DNA of 64,000 nucleotides from Cytobacillus firmus (GCF_023612095.1 NZ_CP086235.1:2863501-2927500); one strand, 5' to 3'; positions 6,931 to 17,106 are shown, counted from the first letter of the stretch. Program-made: numbers and translations. The notes: generated from the letters alone by a model not told the origin.

Positions 6931-7644
6931 TTAGAAACCAGTAAATCCGCCAAATAACGGTGAAAGGAAGATAATGATTTTTGTCATCCAGTCAAAGAAT
7001 AATACTACACCCATAATCATCATCAACACACCGCCGATTTTCATAATCTTGGCGCTGTTTCGCCTGATCCATTGCATTTTCCCGATGAAGAAGGAAAGAA
7101 CAAAGAATGGAATAGCAAAGCCAAGAATATAGGCAATCATGTAAACCATTGCAGAATTCGGATTTGAGACAGCTAATGACCAAACCGCCCCTAAAATTGG
7201 ACCTGTACATGGGGTCCAGCCTGCTGCGAATGCCATTCCGATCAGAACAGATCCCAGAAGGCCTGATGGACGATTCTTAAATTCAAACCGCCTTTCTTTC
7301 ATAAGAAATTCAGGCTTAATAATGCCTACAATTAATAATCCAAAGATAAATACAAAGATGGCGCCAATTTGCCTGATTAAATCCTGGTATTGCTGAAAGA
7401 ATTGACCAAGCATGGTTGTTCCAAACCCAATTGCGATAAAAATGGCCGAAAATCCGATCAGGAAGAATAGTGTATGAAGCATGCTCCTTCTCTGCATCAT
7501 CGCATTTTCTTCTTTAATTTCCCCTACAGACATTCCGGTGATATACGATAAAAAGGCCGGATATAATGGCAGGCAACAAGGTGAAACAAAGCTTAAAAAC
7601 CCTGCACCTAATGCAATAAATACATTCAAATCTGTCATAGTCAC
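6931..7644 (-). CDS. ccdA: Cytochrome c biogenesis protein CcdA
   Basis: 237 residues, six predicted membrane helices. The thiol-transfer cysteines are both visible: the first in [14 protein letters not shown] (about 22-23) and the second in [13 protein letters not shown] (about 146). CcdA passes electrons from cytosolic thioredoxin across the membrane to reduce apocytochrome c and spore-maturation thiol proteins. The order ccdA-ccdB-ccdC on one strand matches B. subtilis; here a roughly 280-base gap with a terminator separates ccdA from ccdB. Confidence 0.93.
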   Translation of the reverse strand: MTMTDLNVFIALGAGFLSFVSPCCLPLYPAFLSYITGMSVGEIKEENAMMQRRSMLHTLFFLIGFSAIFIAIGFGTTMLGQFFQQYQDLIRQIGAIFVFIFGLLIVGIIKPEFLMKERRFEFKNRPSGLLGSVLIGMAFAAGWTPCTGPILGAVWSLAVSNPNSAMVYMIAYILGFAIPFFVLSFFIGKMQWIRRNSAKIMKIGGVLMMIMGVVLFFDWMTKIIIFLSPLFGGFTGF

Positions 7645-7954
7645 AACTCCTGATACTCATTCATTCCAATTTCATTCTAACAAATCCCATCTAGAAAAGA
7701 TAATGGATAGTATGTGAACGTTTTGTGTCACAAGCTGCTACTAAAATTCATATTTACTTTCAACCTGGAACATGTAATTTTAATGTAAATGTTACTAAAG
7801 TTTAAAACAAGTTTCTTTTGAATTTATTACCATAATTCGATATACTAGTATAGATCTTAACAAATTCTGTTAGTATCTTTCAGCTTTTGACATGGATTCA
7901 AATTGGCAAAGTAAAGCCTACATATAAGAAATGATCAGAGAGGAATTATTGGCC
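7645..7954. other. Divergent intergenic region between ccdA and Spo0E-like gene
   Basis: About 300 AT-rich bases with no gene. It holds a 12-base palindrome TATACTAGTATA at 7841-7852 and probably the promoters for both divergent genes, but no hexamer pair was convincing enough to list separately. Confidence 0.4.
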
Positions 7955-8125
7955 ATGTGTAAACAGGAACTGCTTACATTAATCGAACAAAAAAGAACAG
8001 AGTTAATTCAAGTGGCCATGAAAAGCGGCTTAAGCTCTGCCGCAGCAATCCGATACAGCCAGGAATTGGATGCCCTATTAAATGAATATAACCGAAGCTT
8101 CATTAAAAAAGTGCAGACACATTAA
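7955..8125 (+). CDS. ynzD: Spo0E-family aspartyl-phosphate phosphatase (YnzD-like)
   Basis: About 56 residues, two helices, with the family signature SQELDALLNEY near the C-terminus; Spo0E-type proteins dephosphorylate Spo0A~P and so delay sporulation. The start is uncertain: AGAGAGG at 7937-7943 could serve the TTG at 7949 (5-base gap) or the ATG at 7955 (11-base gap); an ATG at 7931 precedes the ribosome site and is unlikely. The position beside ccdA matches ynzD of B. subtilis. A clear terminator follows. Confidence 0.85.
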   Translation: MCKQELLTLIEQKRTELIQVAMKSGLSSAAAIRYSQELDALLNEYNRSFIKKVQTH

Positions 8126-8159
8126 AAAACAGCCATGCAGTACCTGCAGGCTGTTTTTT
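8125..8159. terminator. Bidirectional terminator between Spo0E-like gene and ABC exporter
   Basis: AAAAACAGCC and GGCTGTTTTT around a 14-base loop, serving both convergent genes. Confidence 0.8.
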
Positions 8160-8168
8160 GTTACTCCA

Positions 8169-9977
8169 TTAACCTGCTGCATCCTCCACTTTTTCAGCAG
8201 ATCCATTCTGCAGCAGGTACATTTTATGATACAATCCCCGCTTCGCAAGCAATTCCTGATGCGTTCCTTTTTCTACTATTTCCCCTTGATGAAGAACGAG
8301 AATCAATTCGGCATCCTGTATGGTAGACAAGCGATGAGCAATCGCAATCGTCGTGCGGCCCTTTCTCATTTCTTTCAGTGCTGTCTGAATGGCTTCTTCT
8401 GTTTCAGTATCAATATTAGCTGTTGCTTCATCCAGTACAAGAATTTTCGGATTGGCAGCAATCGTTCTTGCAAAAGCAATAAGCTGTCTTTGCCCGCTTG
8501 AAAAAGTCGATCCCCTCTCCACTACCGGATGGTCATAACCGCCTTCCAACCTTTCTATAAAAGGATGAGCCTGAACAAACTGAGCTGCAGCTTCAATCTC
8601 AGCATCTGTCATACTTTCATTATGCAGCATGATGTTATCCTTGATCGTCCCGTAAAAAAGGAAAGGATCCTGAAGGACGAGACCCATTTTTGTACGCAAT
8701 TCTTCTGCTGGGTATGACTTAATGCTTCTTCCGTCAATTAGTATATCACCGCGTTCATATTCATAGAATCGCATCATTAAATTAATGATAGAGCTTTTGC
8801 CGCTGCCGGTATGGCCTACGAGGGCAACGGTTTCACCCGGTTTGGCAGAAAATGAGATGTTTTTTAAAACATCCCGTTCGCCGTCATAGGAGAAGCAGAT
8901 GTTCCTGAACTCAATCTCTCCCTCCTTGATTTCAGCAGAATTGCAGGCCTCCTGTGCTGGGGCAGCCTCCTTTTCGTCCAGCAGCGCAAACGCTCTTGAA
9001 GAGGCAATGATGGCCTGCTGATACATGGAAAGCCTCATCATAATCTGATTCACAGGCTCAAAAAAGCGGTCCAGATAGCTTACAAAGGCATACAGCACAC
9101 CGATTTCAATGGGACTGTTAAAAGAAGAAATCCCAAAGAAGCTCAATACAATAATAAGTGCCAGAACATACACGAGGTCAATGGCCGGTCTTAACAGCAG
9201 ACCATCCATTTTGATATTGCGCATCCCTGCCTTATAATGCTGCTCATTAATATCGCCAAATTCCTTTCGCAGCCTTCTATCCTGTCTGAATACCTGGATG
9301 ATCGACATTCCCTGCAGTGATTCACTCAGTTTTGCATTCAGCTCACTCAGCCTTTCCCTTAGGTCCATATAGAAAACAGAGCTGTATTTGCGGTAAGTCC
9401 GGATAATCATAAAAAGAATCGGGAGAATTACCAGACAAAACAGGGCAAGCTTCACATTCAGGATAAACATCGCCACAAAGATCCCTGTCAGAAGGAAGGC
9501 TCCCTGAATGAAGGTAACCAGGACACTGACAAACATATCTTTAATCGCCTCTGTATCATTGGTAACCCGGGAAACAATACTTCCCGCCGGCGTTTTATCA
9601 AAGTACTTTAAACCCAGTGACTGTACCTTTGAAAAGACATCCACACGCAGCTGCTGAATGATTTTCAGCGCGATTTCCTGAAATTTGAGCAGCTGAAAAT
9701 AGGATACCAGCACATTCATGATCTGAATGCCCAGATAGGCTGCACCCAGGGCAAATAACGGCTCAAAAACCAGATTTCCAGGTGTTAAATAATCATCGAT
9801 AAAAATCTTAACAAGAATCGGACCCAGGATGTCTCCAATCGTTGTTAACAGAAGCAGACTGAAGGCAAGTGTGATTGTTTTTTTATGCGGTTTTGTATAG
9901 GAAAGCAGCCGGAAAAGGACCTTTCGCTGCTCTTTTTCCTTCATAATCGGTGTCTTTTCCATTGATTTATCCCCCAT
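8169..9977 (-). CDS. ABC exporter half-transporter with canonical ATP site (YheH/BmrD-like)
   Basis: 602 residues: six membrane helices (about 35-340) fused to an ABC ATPase (about 365-590). Walker A is GHTGSGKSS and Walker B with catalytic glutamate is ILVLDEATANID, so this subunit supplies a competent Walker B. Its own signature motif is altered (FSSGQ instead of LSGGQ). The gene overlaps its upstream partner by 11 bases, pointing to a translationally coupled heterodimer of the BmrC/BmrD (YheI/YheH) or LmrCD type that exports drugs or lipids. The substrate cannot be read from sequence. Confidence 0.85.
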   Translation of the reverse strand: MGDKSMEKTPIMKEKEQRKVLFRLLSYTKPHKKTITLAFSLLLLTTIGDILGPILVKIFIDDYLTPGNLVFEPLFALGAAYLGIQIMNVLVSYFQLLKFQEIALKIIQQLRVDVFSKVQSLGLKYFDKTPAGSIVSRVTNDTEAIKDMFVSVLVTFIQGAFLLTGIFVAMFILNVKLALFCLVILPILFMIIRTYRKYSSVFYMDLRERLSELNAKLSESLQGMSIIQVFRQDRRLRKEFGDINEQHYKAGMRNIKMDGLLLRPAIDLVYVLALIIVLSFFGISSFNSPIEIGVLYAFVSYLDRFFEPVNQIMMRLSMYQQAIIASSRAFALLDEKEAAPAQEACNSAEIKEGEIEFRNICFSYDGERDVLKNISFSAKPGETVALVGHTGSGKSSIINLMMRFYEYERGDILIDGRSIKSYPAEELRTKMGLVLQDPFLFYGTIKDNIMLHNESMTDAEIEAAAQFVQAHPFIERLEGGYDHPVVERGSTFSSGQRQLIAFARTIAANPKILVLDEATANIDTETEEAIQTALKEMRKGRTTIAIAHRLSTIQDAELILVLHQGEIVEKGTHQELLAKRGLYHKMYLLQNGSAEKVEDAAG

Positions 9978-11736
9978 GCTCTACAAGCTCCTCCAGCTGC
10001 TGCCGCAGATACATATTTTTATACCAGCCGTCTTCAGCCATTAGTTCAGCATGAGTTCCCCTCTGAACGATCCTTCCTTCATCCAGCACTAATATTAGAT
10101 TCGCATGCTGAATGGCACTCAGCCGGTGAGCAGTAATAATCGTTGTCTTGCCAGACCGCTCGGACCGCAATGAAGAAAGAATTGCTTCCTCAGTTTTCGC
10201 ATCAACAGCAGAAAGGGAGTCATCCAAAATCAATACTTCCGGATTCATCATAAGTGCTCGTGCAATGGAAATACGCTGCTTCTGCCCACCGGAAAGCGAG
10301 ACCCCTCTTTCACCCACAACGGTTTTATAGCCATCTGTGAATTCGAGAATATCTTCATGGATATTGGCCAGTTTTGCTGCCGCATAAATATCTTCAAAGT
10401 CTGCATCCGGCCTTGTGAAAGCGATATTTTCAGCAACGGTGGCCGAGAACAGGAAGTGCTCCTGCGGGACATAGCCAATCGCTTCCCTCAGTTTTTCGAT
10501 TTTATAGCGATTTATTGGATGTCCGGCAAAAAGAATTTCACCTTTATAGCCTTCAAACTCACGGATCAATAGCTTCAGCAATGTCGTTTTGCCAGCACCC
10601 GTTTTACCTGCTACGCCGAGAGTCTCTCCTCTTTCCAGTCTAAAATGAATTTCTTTAAGCAGCGCTTCATGTTCACCCGGATAGGCGAACTTCTCAATCC
10701 TGTACTCAATATCACCACTTGGAACTTCATTGATTCCAGCCTCATCATTCTTAATATCGATTTCTTCTGCAAGAAGAGCAGAGACTCGATCATAGGAGGC
10801 GCGGCCTCTCTCGACAATATTGAACAGCCAGCCAAATGCCAGCATCGGCCAAATCAGGAGACCAAGATAGGTAGTAAATGAAACCAGCTGCCCGATTGTC
10901 ATCTCTCCTGCAATAACATATCTTGATCCAAATGCAATTGACAGGAAGAAAGAAATCCCTACAATAATACTGATCGTCGGATCAAACAAAGAATCAACCC
11001 GTGCAACAGAAATGTTTTTTTGCACTACATCTTCAGACTGCCTGCGGAAATCTTCAATATCTTCTTTTTCCTGGCCGAATGTTTTAATGACTTTAATTCC
11101 TGAAACACTTTCCTGAGTTTTGTCATTCAGTGAAGAAAAAGCCTCCTGTGCTTTGTGGAACCGTTTATGAAGAAGTGTTCCATACCAGCTTGTGAGAAGT
11201 GCCATGAAGGGCATCGGAATCAAACAGATCAGCGTCAGCTTCCAGCTGATTGTTGCTGCCATGGCGATGATTACGAAACCGCCTGTCGCCAGTGAATCTA
11301 CAAAGGTAAGGACACCAGCTCCTGCCGTCTGCTGAATGGCCTGCAGATCATTGGTTGCATGAGCCATTAAATCTCCCACCCGCTTTTTCTGGTAGAAGGA
11401 CTGTGACATATTCGTAAAATGCTGATAAAGTCTGTTGCGCAGGAGTTTGGACAGCTTTACGGCTGAACCGAAAATCATAATCCGCCAGTAATAGCGGAGC
11501 ACATACATCATGAGGGCAACAGCAGCAAGAAGTCCAACCCACATTAATAATGCTTTTGCAGTCAGCTCGCCATTTTTAATCGAATCGACCACAATGCCGA
11601 CAACCTTTGGCGGGACCAGCTGAAGCAGAGCCACGAATAACAGCAGAATTATCCCGTTTACATAAGCCTTTTTCTCCTGTTTAAAAAACCACAACAAATC
11701 CCAAAAAACCTTCATACCCCATCCTCCGAAATCCAT
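9967..11736 (-). CDS. ABC exporter half-transporter with degenerate ATP site (YheI/BmrC-like)
   Basis: 589 residues: membrane domain then ATPase with Walker A GKTGAGKTT and intact signature LSGGQKQR. The Walker B runs VLILDDSLSAVD, with aspartate where the catalytic glutamate should be. That substitution is typical of the non-catalytic partner (BmrC) in heterodimeric exporters. The complementary defects in the two proteins leave one working composite site. The first methionine codons are ambiguous: the annotated start adds MDFGGWG before MKVFWDLLWFFKQ, and the second ATG (11715) has GGAGG upstream, so it is the likelier start. Confidence 0.85.
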   Translation of the reverse strand: MDFGGWGMKVFWDLLWFFKQEKKAYVNGIILLLFVALLQLVPPKVVGIVVDSIKNGELTAKALLMWVGLLAAVALMMYVLRYYWRIMIFGSAVKLSKLLRNRLYQHFTNMSQSFYQKKRVGDLMAHATNDLQAIQQTAGAGVLTFVDSLATGGFVIIAMAATISWKLTLICLIPMPFMALLTSWYGTLLHKRFHKAQEAFSSLNDKTQESVSGIKVIKTFGQEKEDIEDFRRQSEDVVQKNISVARVDSLFDPTISIIVGISFFLSIAFGSRYVIAGEMTIGQLVSFTTYLGLLIWPMLAFGWLFNIVERGRASYDRVSALLAEEIDIKNDEAGINEVPSGDIEYRIEKFAYPGEHEALLKEIHFRLERGETLGVAGKTGAGKTTLLKLLIREFEGYKGEILFAGHPINRYKIEKLREAIGYVPQEHFLFSATVAENIAFTRPDADFEDIYAAAKLANIHEDILEFTDGYKTVVGERGVSLSGGQKQRISIARALMMNPEVLILDDSLSAVDAKTEEAILSSLRSERSGKTTIITAHRLSAIQHANLILVLDEGRIVQRGTHAELMAEDGWYKNMYLRQQLEELVEHGG

Positions 11737-11792
11737 AATAGCTTAAATAGTTTATCAAATATTGAGAAAATAAGGAAGATTTTTTCCCCTAA

Positions 11793-11817
11793 CAAAAAAA
11801 GCACCTAAATGGATGCT
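11793..11817 (-). terminator. Terminator of lipoprotein gene
   Basis: Short stem AGCATCC/GGTGCT with a run of seven T residues on the minus strand, immediately after the stop codon. Confidence 0.6.
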
Positions 11818-12258
11818 TCATTGCCCTAATGCTTCTATGCGGTTTATCAGGCTTGTTGCCTCCTTAATGGTAGTGAACAGCTCTGATTTCTCCAGCTGAT
11901 CGAGTGCAAGGCTGCCGTCCTCCAATACTTTATTGATCTCAGCCAGAATCGCTTCATTCTGGGTCACCAGCTCCTGATGAACATCTTCTGCAAGTGTCGG
12001 GATATCCTGAAGGGCGATAAATTCCTCAACTTCCTGCTTAAGTGTCATCAATCTGTCTTCGAGTTCCTGCTTTAATGCCGGGTCCGCTGACGCCTCCTGA
12101 ATCAGTTGCGGCGCCTCTTCGGCAAAGTCGCTTAATGTATTGATATGCTCAGTCGCTTCATTAACATAGCCAATGGAGTTATTCACTTCTCCCAAGACCG
12201 AACAGCCGCTTAATATCATGGAAACGGTAAGGAGCCCTAATAGAATTAATTTTTTCAT
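11818..12258 (-). CDS. DUF6376-like lipoprotein
   Basis: 146 residues from the ATG at 12258 (AAAGGA upstream); the longer frame would start inside the ribosome site. The signal peptide MKKLILLGLLTVSMILSGC ends in a lipobox (LSGC), so the mature protein is a membrane-anchored lipoprotein. The rest is helical and acidic, with repeated Glu/Leu heptad-like spacing (SDFAEEAPQLIQEASADPAL and onward), consistent with a coiled coil. The role is unknown. Single gene with a terminator. Confidence 0.75.
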   Translation of the reverse strand: MKKLILLGLLTVSMILSGCSVLGEVNNSIGYVNEATEHINTLSDFAEEAPQLIQEASADPALKQELEDRLMTLKQEVEEFIALQDIPTLAEDVHQELVTQNEAILAEINKVLEDGSLALDQLEKSELFTTIKEATSLINRIEALGQ

Positions 12259-12330
12259 TTTACTCGTTCCTTTCACGATTTGTCATAGTATATATACGGT
12301 CTGTTTCATAGAAGGTTGCATTTTGGATAT

Positions 12331-12371
12331 AAAAAAACCACCTTTCTGTTATTGTAACAGAAAAGTGGTTT
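12331..12371 (-). terminator. Terminator of yneF
   Basis: A long, nearly perfect stem (AACCACTTTTCTGTTA pairing with TAACAGAAAGGTGGTT) followed by a run of T residues on the minus strand. Confidence 0.85.
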
Positions 12372-12393
12372 ACGATGGGATGCTTGTCCCTGA

Positions 12394-12609
12394 TTACTTG
12401 CCAGTCTGCTTGTTCATGGCATTCATCATTTGGTTGATCTTCTTTTGAGATGGCTTCATGCCCATTTGCATCATCATCATTTTAAGCATTTGTTCATTAA
12501 TTGGCGGATTTTTCTCAAGGTAGCTCATCATATATTTTCGAGCAATGAAAAATCCTAGTGCTACACCGGCAAGAAGCGCCAGTACACCAACTAGAATGTA
12601 CATACCCAT
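12394..12609 (-). CDS. yneF: YneF (UPF0154 membrane protein)
   Basis: 71 residues from the ATG at 12609, which has AAGGAGG at ideal spacing; the frame extends 10 codons upstream through the ribosome site. A single N-terminal helix ([23 protein letters not shown]) precedes the conserved tail [21 protein letters not shown] and SQKKINQMM, which identifies the family. In B. subtilis yneF sits beside yneE/sirA as here. Function unknown. Confidence 0.92.
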   Translation of the reverse strand: MGMYILVGVLALLAGVALGFFIARKYMMSYLEKNPPINEQMLKMMMMQMGMKPSQKKINQMMNAMNKQTGK

Positions 12610-12695
12610 ACTAACTTCCTCCTTCATGTTGTCTATCATACAGTGTACTAGACCAAAGGTTATTATACAATATTTGCTTCAGTTTTTCTCTTATT

Positions 12696-13133
12696 TTAGA
12701 CGAACTTTCTCTCTTTTATCGGTTTTAGCCACCCATAGCGCTTATGCTGGAGGTCAACAGCCAGAAAGGAAGACTCGCTTTTTCGCAGCACTTCGAAAAA
12801 AACTGTCTCTGCCTCATAGCTGCCGGCCGCTTCTAAAACCAGACTCCGTTCAAAAACTTCAAGCTTCGCCCTGCTTCTTTTACTCATCTCTATATAGTAT
12901 GCACTTTTTTCTATGATAAAGTCTTTTTTTCTCTGAAGCTGCTGGTGGATATATTGATGCACTTTTAAACCCGGGATCGGCTTAGTCACAAAATCAATTT
13001 GCTTCGATAGAATAGCCTTCATTTCACCTGACGAACGCTCATACTCTTCAAACAGCTGAAAAAACATCCGCTCTCTGCCAAAATAATGGGACGCAAATTC
13101 ATCTTCTATTAAATACAATTGATAAGCTCTCAT
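12696..13133 (-). CDS. sirA: Sporulation inhibitor of replication SirA (YneE)
   Basis: 145 residues from the ATG at 13133 (GGAGGGG upstream). The start MRAYQLYLIEDEFASHYFGRE and the end DYxAETVFFEVLRK-like ... RYGWLKPIKERKFV match B. subtilis SirA, which binds DnaA domain I and blocks new rounds of replication as cells commit to sporulation. In B. subtilis the gene is activated by Spo0A~P; a perfect Spo0A box is present here about 95 bases upstream. Confidence 0.88.
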   Translation of the reverse strand: MRAYQLYLIEDEFASHYFGRERMFFQLFEEYERSSGEMKAILSKQIDFVTKPIPGLKVHQYIHQQLQRKKDFIIEKSAYYIEMSKRSRAKLEVFERSLVLEAAGSYEAETVFFEVLRKSESSFLAVDLQHKRYGWLKPIKERKFV

Positions 13134-13225
13134 CTGGCCCCTCCTTCCGGGACAATCCATTTCTTTCAATTATAAGTAAACAAATTTAAGGAATGTGTCT
13201 GAAGCTGTTAAAAACTTTCACTAAT

Positions 13226-13234
13226 TTTGTCGAA
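13226..13234 (+). promoter_or_regulatory. Spo0A box upstream of sirA
   Basis: TTTGTCGAA, a perfect match to the 0A-box consensus, located in the sirA upstream region. It fits the known Spo0A control of sirA. Confidence 0.55.
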
Positions 13235-13276
13235 AGCGAAGAATTCATTTGATTATGAGGATTCTTGGTGGAAGAA

Positions 13277-13322
13277 AATATGCAGTTTCACTATTTTACA
13301 AATATTCACTATTGCATATTCC
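13277..13322. repeat. Inverted and direct repeat in sirA-tkt intergenic region
   Basis: AATATGCA and TGCATATT flank a segment containing two copies of TTCACTATT. This may be a regulator-binding site; nothing more can be said. Confidence 0.4.
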
Positions 13323-13384
13323 CCGATTTGATTGCTTGTAACCTTGTTTTTTGATGATGGGCTGGCTATTTACCGCTTTGTGCG

Positions 13385-13413
13385 CAAAAAAGGAAGAGCC
13401 TCTCAGCTCTCCC
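13385..13413 (-). terminator. Terminator of tkt
   Basis: GGGAGAGC/GCTCTTCC stem and a run of six T residues on the minus strand. Confidence 0.8.
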
Positions 13414-13426
13414 TTCCCGGTTAATA

Positions 13427-15433
13427 TTAACCCTGCAGCAACGCTTTTACACGTGCTACAACGTTGTCTACTGTGAATCCGTATTCTTCCATGATTTTTT
13501 CACCTGGTGCTGATGCGCCGAAGGTATCAATGGCAAGAACATCGCCTTCGTCTCCTGCATAGCGGTGCCAGCCAAGTGAAGATCCCATTTCAATAGCAAG
13601 ACGTTTTTTGACTGTCTTAGGAATTACGCTTTCTTTGTACTCTTTTGATTGAGCTTCAAAGCGGTCCCAGGCAGGCATGCTTATTACAGATGCATGGATG
13701 CCTTCACCTTCAAGCGCTTTTTGAGCTTCAACTGCGAGGCTGACTTCTGATCCTGCAGCAAGCAATAATACATCTGCATTGCTGTTAGAAGCTGGAGATA
13801 CAACATATCCGCCTTTTTGTACGCCTTCGTATGCCGCTGAATCCGTTCCTTTTAATGTAGGAAGGTTCTGACGTGTCAATACTAATGCAGTTGGCTTGTT
13901 TGTTGATTCAATTGCTGTTTTCCAGGCAGCTGCTGTTTCATTTCCGTCAGCGGGGCGGACAACAGACAGGTTTGGCATTGCACGCAATGCAGCAAGCTGT
14001 TCTACAGGCTCATGCGTTGGGCCGTCTTCACCGACAGCAATACTGTCATGTGTGAATACATACGTTACAGGCAGGTTCATAAGAGCAGCCAGACGGATTG
14101 CCGGGCGAAGGTAATCCGAGAACACGAAGAATGTTCCGCCGAATACTTTTAGTCCGCCGTGAAGCGCCATTCCATTCAAAGCAGCACCCATTGCAAATTC
14201 ACGTACACCGAACCAGATGTTGCGGCCATCAAATGATTCAGCCGTAAAGTCACCAGTACCTTTTATCATTGTTTTGTTGGAGCCTGCAAGGTCTGCGGAT
14301 CCGCCAAAGAATGAAGGCAGGTTCTGAGCGATAGCATTTAGCACTTCTCCGGAAGAAGCACGGCTTGCAAGGCTCTTTCCTTCTTCATAAACAGGGATGT
14401 CTTTATCCCAGCCATCTGAAAGCTCGCCATTGATCGCCTGGTCCAGCTGTTTTCCTAACTCAGGATATGCTTCTTTATACTGTCCAAAAAGGGCTTCCCA
14501 TTCCTGCTGCTTCTTAGAGCCGCTTTCCACAACCTGCTGCTTGAAGTGTTCATATACTTCCTGTGGAACATGGAAGTCTTCTTCGAATGTCCATTTATAA
14601 GCTTCTTTTGTTAATTTCAATTCATCAGCACCAAGAGGAGCGCCGTGAACATCAGATTTGCCTGATTTGTTTGGAGAACCATAGCCGATGACTGTTTTCA
14701 CTTCAATCATTGTCGGGCGGCTTTCATCCTGTTTCGCTTCTTCAATTGCTTTTGCGATTTCGTGAAGATCATTGCCGTCTTCTACACGGATGTACTGCCA
14801 GCCGTATGACTTGAAGCGCTGTGCAACACTTTCAGAGAAAGATCTATCAAGGTCTCCATCGAGTGAGATATCATTTGAATCATAAAGAACAACCAATCTG
14901 CCCAGCTTCAAGTGGCCGGCAAGGGAAGCAGCTTCAGCCGAAACGCCTTCCATAAGGTCTCCGTCACCGCAGATGCTGTATGTATAATGATCAACAACAT
15001 TGAAGTTGTCTTTATTGTATGTTGCAGCCAGGTGGCGTTCAGCCATAGCCATACCGACAGCCATAGCAATTCCTTGTCCTAATGGGCCTGTTGTTGCGTC
15101 AACACCAGGTGTATGGCCGAATTCAGGGTGACCGGGCGTCTTGCTTCCCCACTGTCTGAACTCTTTAATGTCATTCATGGAAACATCATAGCCGGAAAGA
15201 TGAAGAAGGCTGTATAAAAGCATAGAGCCATGTCCGGCAGAAAGAACAAAACGGTCACGGTTGAACCATTCTGGATTTTTCGGATTGTGGTTCATGAAGC
15301 GTGTCCAAAGTGTATAAGCCATTGGAGCAGCTCCCATTGGCATGCCCGGATGGCCGGAGTTCGCCTTTTCAATGGCGTCAATTGATAAAGTACGAATGGA
15401 ACTGATGGATAGTTCATCTGTGTGATTAAACAT
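13427..15433 (-). CDS. tkt: Transketolase
   Basis: 668 residues, full family length. The TPP-binding region is clear ([17 protein letters not shown], then [20 protein letters not shown] and the following Asn in DSNDISLDG). The middle pyrimidine domain contains [20 protein letters not shown] with the catalytic-loop histidine and glutamate. It transfers two-carbon ketol units between sugar phosphates in the non-oxidative pentose phosphate pathway. Synteny with ynzC and sirA is as in B. subtilis. It is monocistronic, set between terminators. Confidence 0.97.
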   Translation of the reverse strand: MFNHTDELSISSIRTLSIDAIEKANSGHPGMPMGAAPMAYTLWTRFMNHNPKNPEWFNRDRFVLSAGHGSMLLYSLLHLSGYDVSMNDIKEFRQWGSKTPGHPEFGHTPGVDATTGPLGQGIAMAVGMAMAERHLAATYNKDNFNVVDHYTYSICGDGDLMEGVSAEAASLAGHLKLGRLVVLYDSNDISLDGDLDRSFSESVAQRFKSYGWQYIRVEDGNDLHEIAKAIEEAKQDESRPTMIEVKTVIGYGSPNKSGKSDVHGAPLGADELKLTKEAYKWTFEEDFHVPQEVYEHFKQQVVESGSKKQQEWEALFGQYKEAYPELGKQLDQAINGELSDGWDKDIPVYEEGKSLASRASSGEVLNAIAQNLPSFFGGSADLAGSNKTMIKGTGDFTAESFDGRNIWFGVREFAMGAALNGMALHGGLKVFGGTFFVFSDYLRPAIRLAALMNLPVTYVFTHDSIAVGEDGPTHEPVEQLAALRAMPNLSVVRPADGNETAAAWKTAIESTNKPTALVLTRQNLPTLKGTDSAAYEGVQKGGYVVSPASNSNADVLLLAAGSEVSLAVEAQKALEGEGIHASVISMPAWDRFEAQSKEYKESVIPKTVKKRLAIEMGSSLGWHRYAGDEGDVLAIDTFGASAPGEKIMEEYGFTVDNVVARVKALLQG

Positions 15434-15522
15434 TCATTACATCCTTTCGAGTAGTAATTCTTCACTCTTTTAATATTATCGGGTGTCCCTTTTTTCACAA
15501 CCAATAGGGTCAGGTAAAGGAC

Positions 15523-15567
15523 AAAAAAAGCCGGTTTGTTACTATATTGACACAAAAAGACCCGGCA
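15523..15567 (-). terminator. Second terminator downstream of ynzC
   Basis: GCCGGGT/ACCGGC stem around a long AT-rich loop with a T-run on the minus strand; together with the next hairpin it forms a tandem terminator upstream of tkt. Confidence 0.5.
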
Positions 15568-15572
15568 TATGT

Positions 15573-15608
15573 AAAAAAAGCGGAGATAGATCAGTAATGC
15601 CATCTCCT
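15573..15608 (-). terminator. Terminator of ynzC
   Basis: GGAGAT/ATCTCC stem followed by a seven-T run on the minus strand. Confidence 0.6.
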
Positions 15609-15656
15609 CTATTAAAAGAAGGAATACAGCACAGTGTATCCCTTGCAATTATATTA

Positions 15657-15890
15657 TTAGTGAAGGCGGTTTTTATTTTGGAAATCTTTCAGCTTTTTTG
15701 GAGTTACATCGTTCCCTTTCGGGTCAACGATTGTAACGCCTTTCAGCGTGTTTAACATACCAGAGCGGAAAGTCTCCAAATACTCTTTGCGCAAAGATGT
15801 CTGTTCTTTCGCTTCTGCTTCTGTTAGTCCGGATTCCTTGGCCTTCTTTGCCAGTTCATTAATTCGGGCAAGTTTTTGTTTAGGCAGCAT
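15657..15890 (-). CDS. ynzC: YnzC (UPF0291/DUF896)
   Basis: 77 residues. The family pattern is complete: INELAKKAKESGLTEAEAKE, then QTSLRKEYLETFRSGM and the closing VTPKKLKDFQNKN. The known YnzC structure is a small two-helix hairpin. It follows yneA and yneB in the order of the B. subtilis SOS-induced yneA-yneB-ynzC unit. Here a terminator-like hairpin separates it from yneB, so readthrough or a private promoter is possible. Molecular function unknown. Confidence 0.92.
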   Translation of the reverse strand: MLPKQKLARINELAKKAKESGLTEAEAKEQTSLRKEYLETFRSGMLNTLKGVTIVDPKGNDVTPKKLKDFQNKNRLH

Positions 15891-16002
15891 TTATTAAAAC
15901 TCCTTTATATCAAAAGTTTACCTTTGAATAATCTGATGGAAGTTTTTATTATACAGCAGCTTCAGATATGGAACAATACTGAAACTCAAATGCCATCATA
16001 CT

Positions 16003-16033
16003 AAAAATGAGCACTTTTGACAAGGAAAGTGCT

Positions 16034-16034
<1 letters not shown>
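16003..16034 (-). terminator. Terminator at the end of yneB
   Basis: GAGCACTTT/AAAGTGCTC perfect stem with T-rich tail on the minus strand, directly at the stop codon. Confidence 0.7.
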
Positions 16035-16690
<656 letters not shown>

Positions 16691-17023
16691 TTATTCGTTA
16701 AGGTCTGAACTGGCAAGCTCTTTATATGGCTGGTCATCCAGGGCTTTTACTGGAATAACAATTTCATCACCCGGAAAAATCCTACCTGCCGCTATCCCAT
16801 TATTTCGTTCTACCCAATTTATAAATTGATCTTTTGTAAGAGAATGCTCAGAAGAAAAATTTTCAGCAATCTCCCATAAAGAATCACCTTCTGCAACAGT
16901 GACTTTCACAAACTTTTCCGTATCAGGCGTTTCTATTTGCATGAGCATTATAAATGATGCTGCCACACTTAAAGCGAAGAGAATAATAGCATAAGAATAT
17001 GATTTCCACAATTTGTTCAGCAT
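16691..17023 (-). CDS. yneA: Cell division suppressor YneA
   Basis: 110 residues. An N-terminal membrane anchor (about 9-28, YAIILFALSVAASFIMLM) leads to an extracytoplasmic LysM domain (VTVAEGDSLWEIAENFSSEH to RIFPGDEIVIPV). YneA halts septum formation during SOS. Three LexA-box-like sequences stand in the 157-base region shared with lexA, one of them between its -35 and -10. The ribosome site is GAGGTGG shortly before ATG. Confidence 0.92.
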   Translation of the reverse strand: MLNKLWKSYSYAIILFALSVAASFIMLMQIETPDTEKFVKVTVAEGDSLWEIAENFSSEHSLTKDQFINWVERNNGIAAGRIFPGDEIVIPVKALDDQPYKELASSDLNE

Positions 17024-17040
17024 GATATACCACCTCTAAA

Positions 17041-17054
17041 AGAATGTATGTTCG
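17041..17054. promoter_or_regulatory. LexA box 1 (yneA side)
   Basis: AGAATGTATGTTCG compared with CGAACnnnnGTTCG: two mismatches in the left half. It lies downstream of the yneA -10. Confidence 0.55.
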
Positions 17055-17068
17055 TATTTGATGTTTTC

Positions 17069-17098
17069 ATTATAGACCGAACACTTGTTTTGTGTCAA
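17069..17098 (-). promoter_or_regulatory. yneA promoter
   Basis: On the minus strand TTGACA (17093-17098) and TATAAT (17069-17074) with an 18-base spacer. Confidence 0.8.
17078..17091. promoter_or_regulatory. LexA box 2 inside the yneA promoter
   Basis: CGAACACTTGTTTT, perfect left half and two mismatches on the right, placed between -35 and -10 of yneA where bound LexA would block polymerase. Confidence 0.6.
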
Positions 17099-17106
17099 CA
17101 AATATT

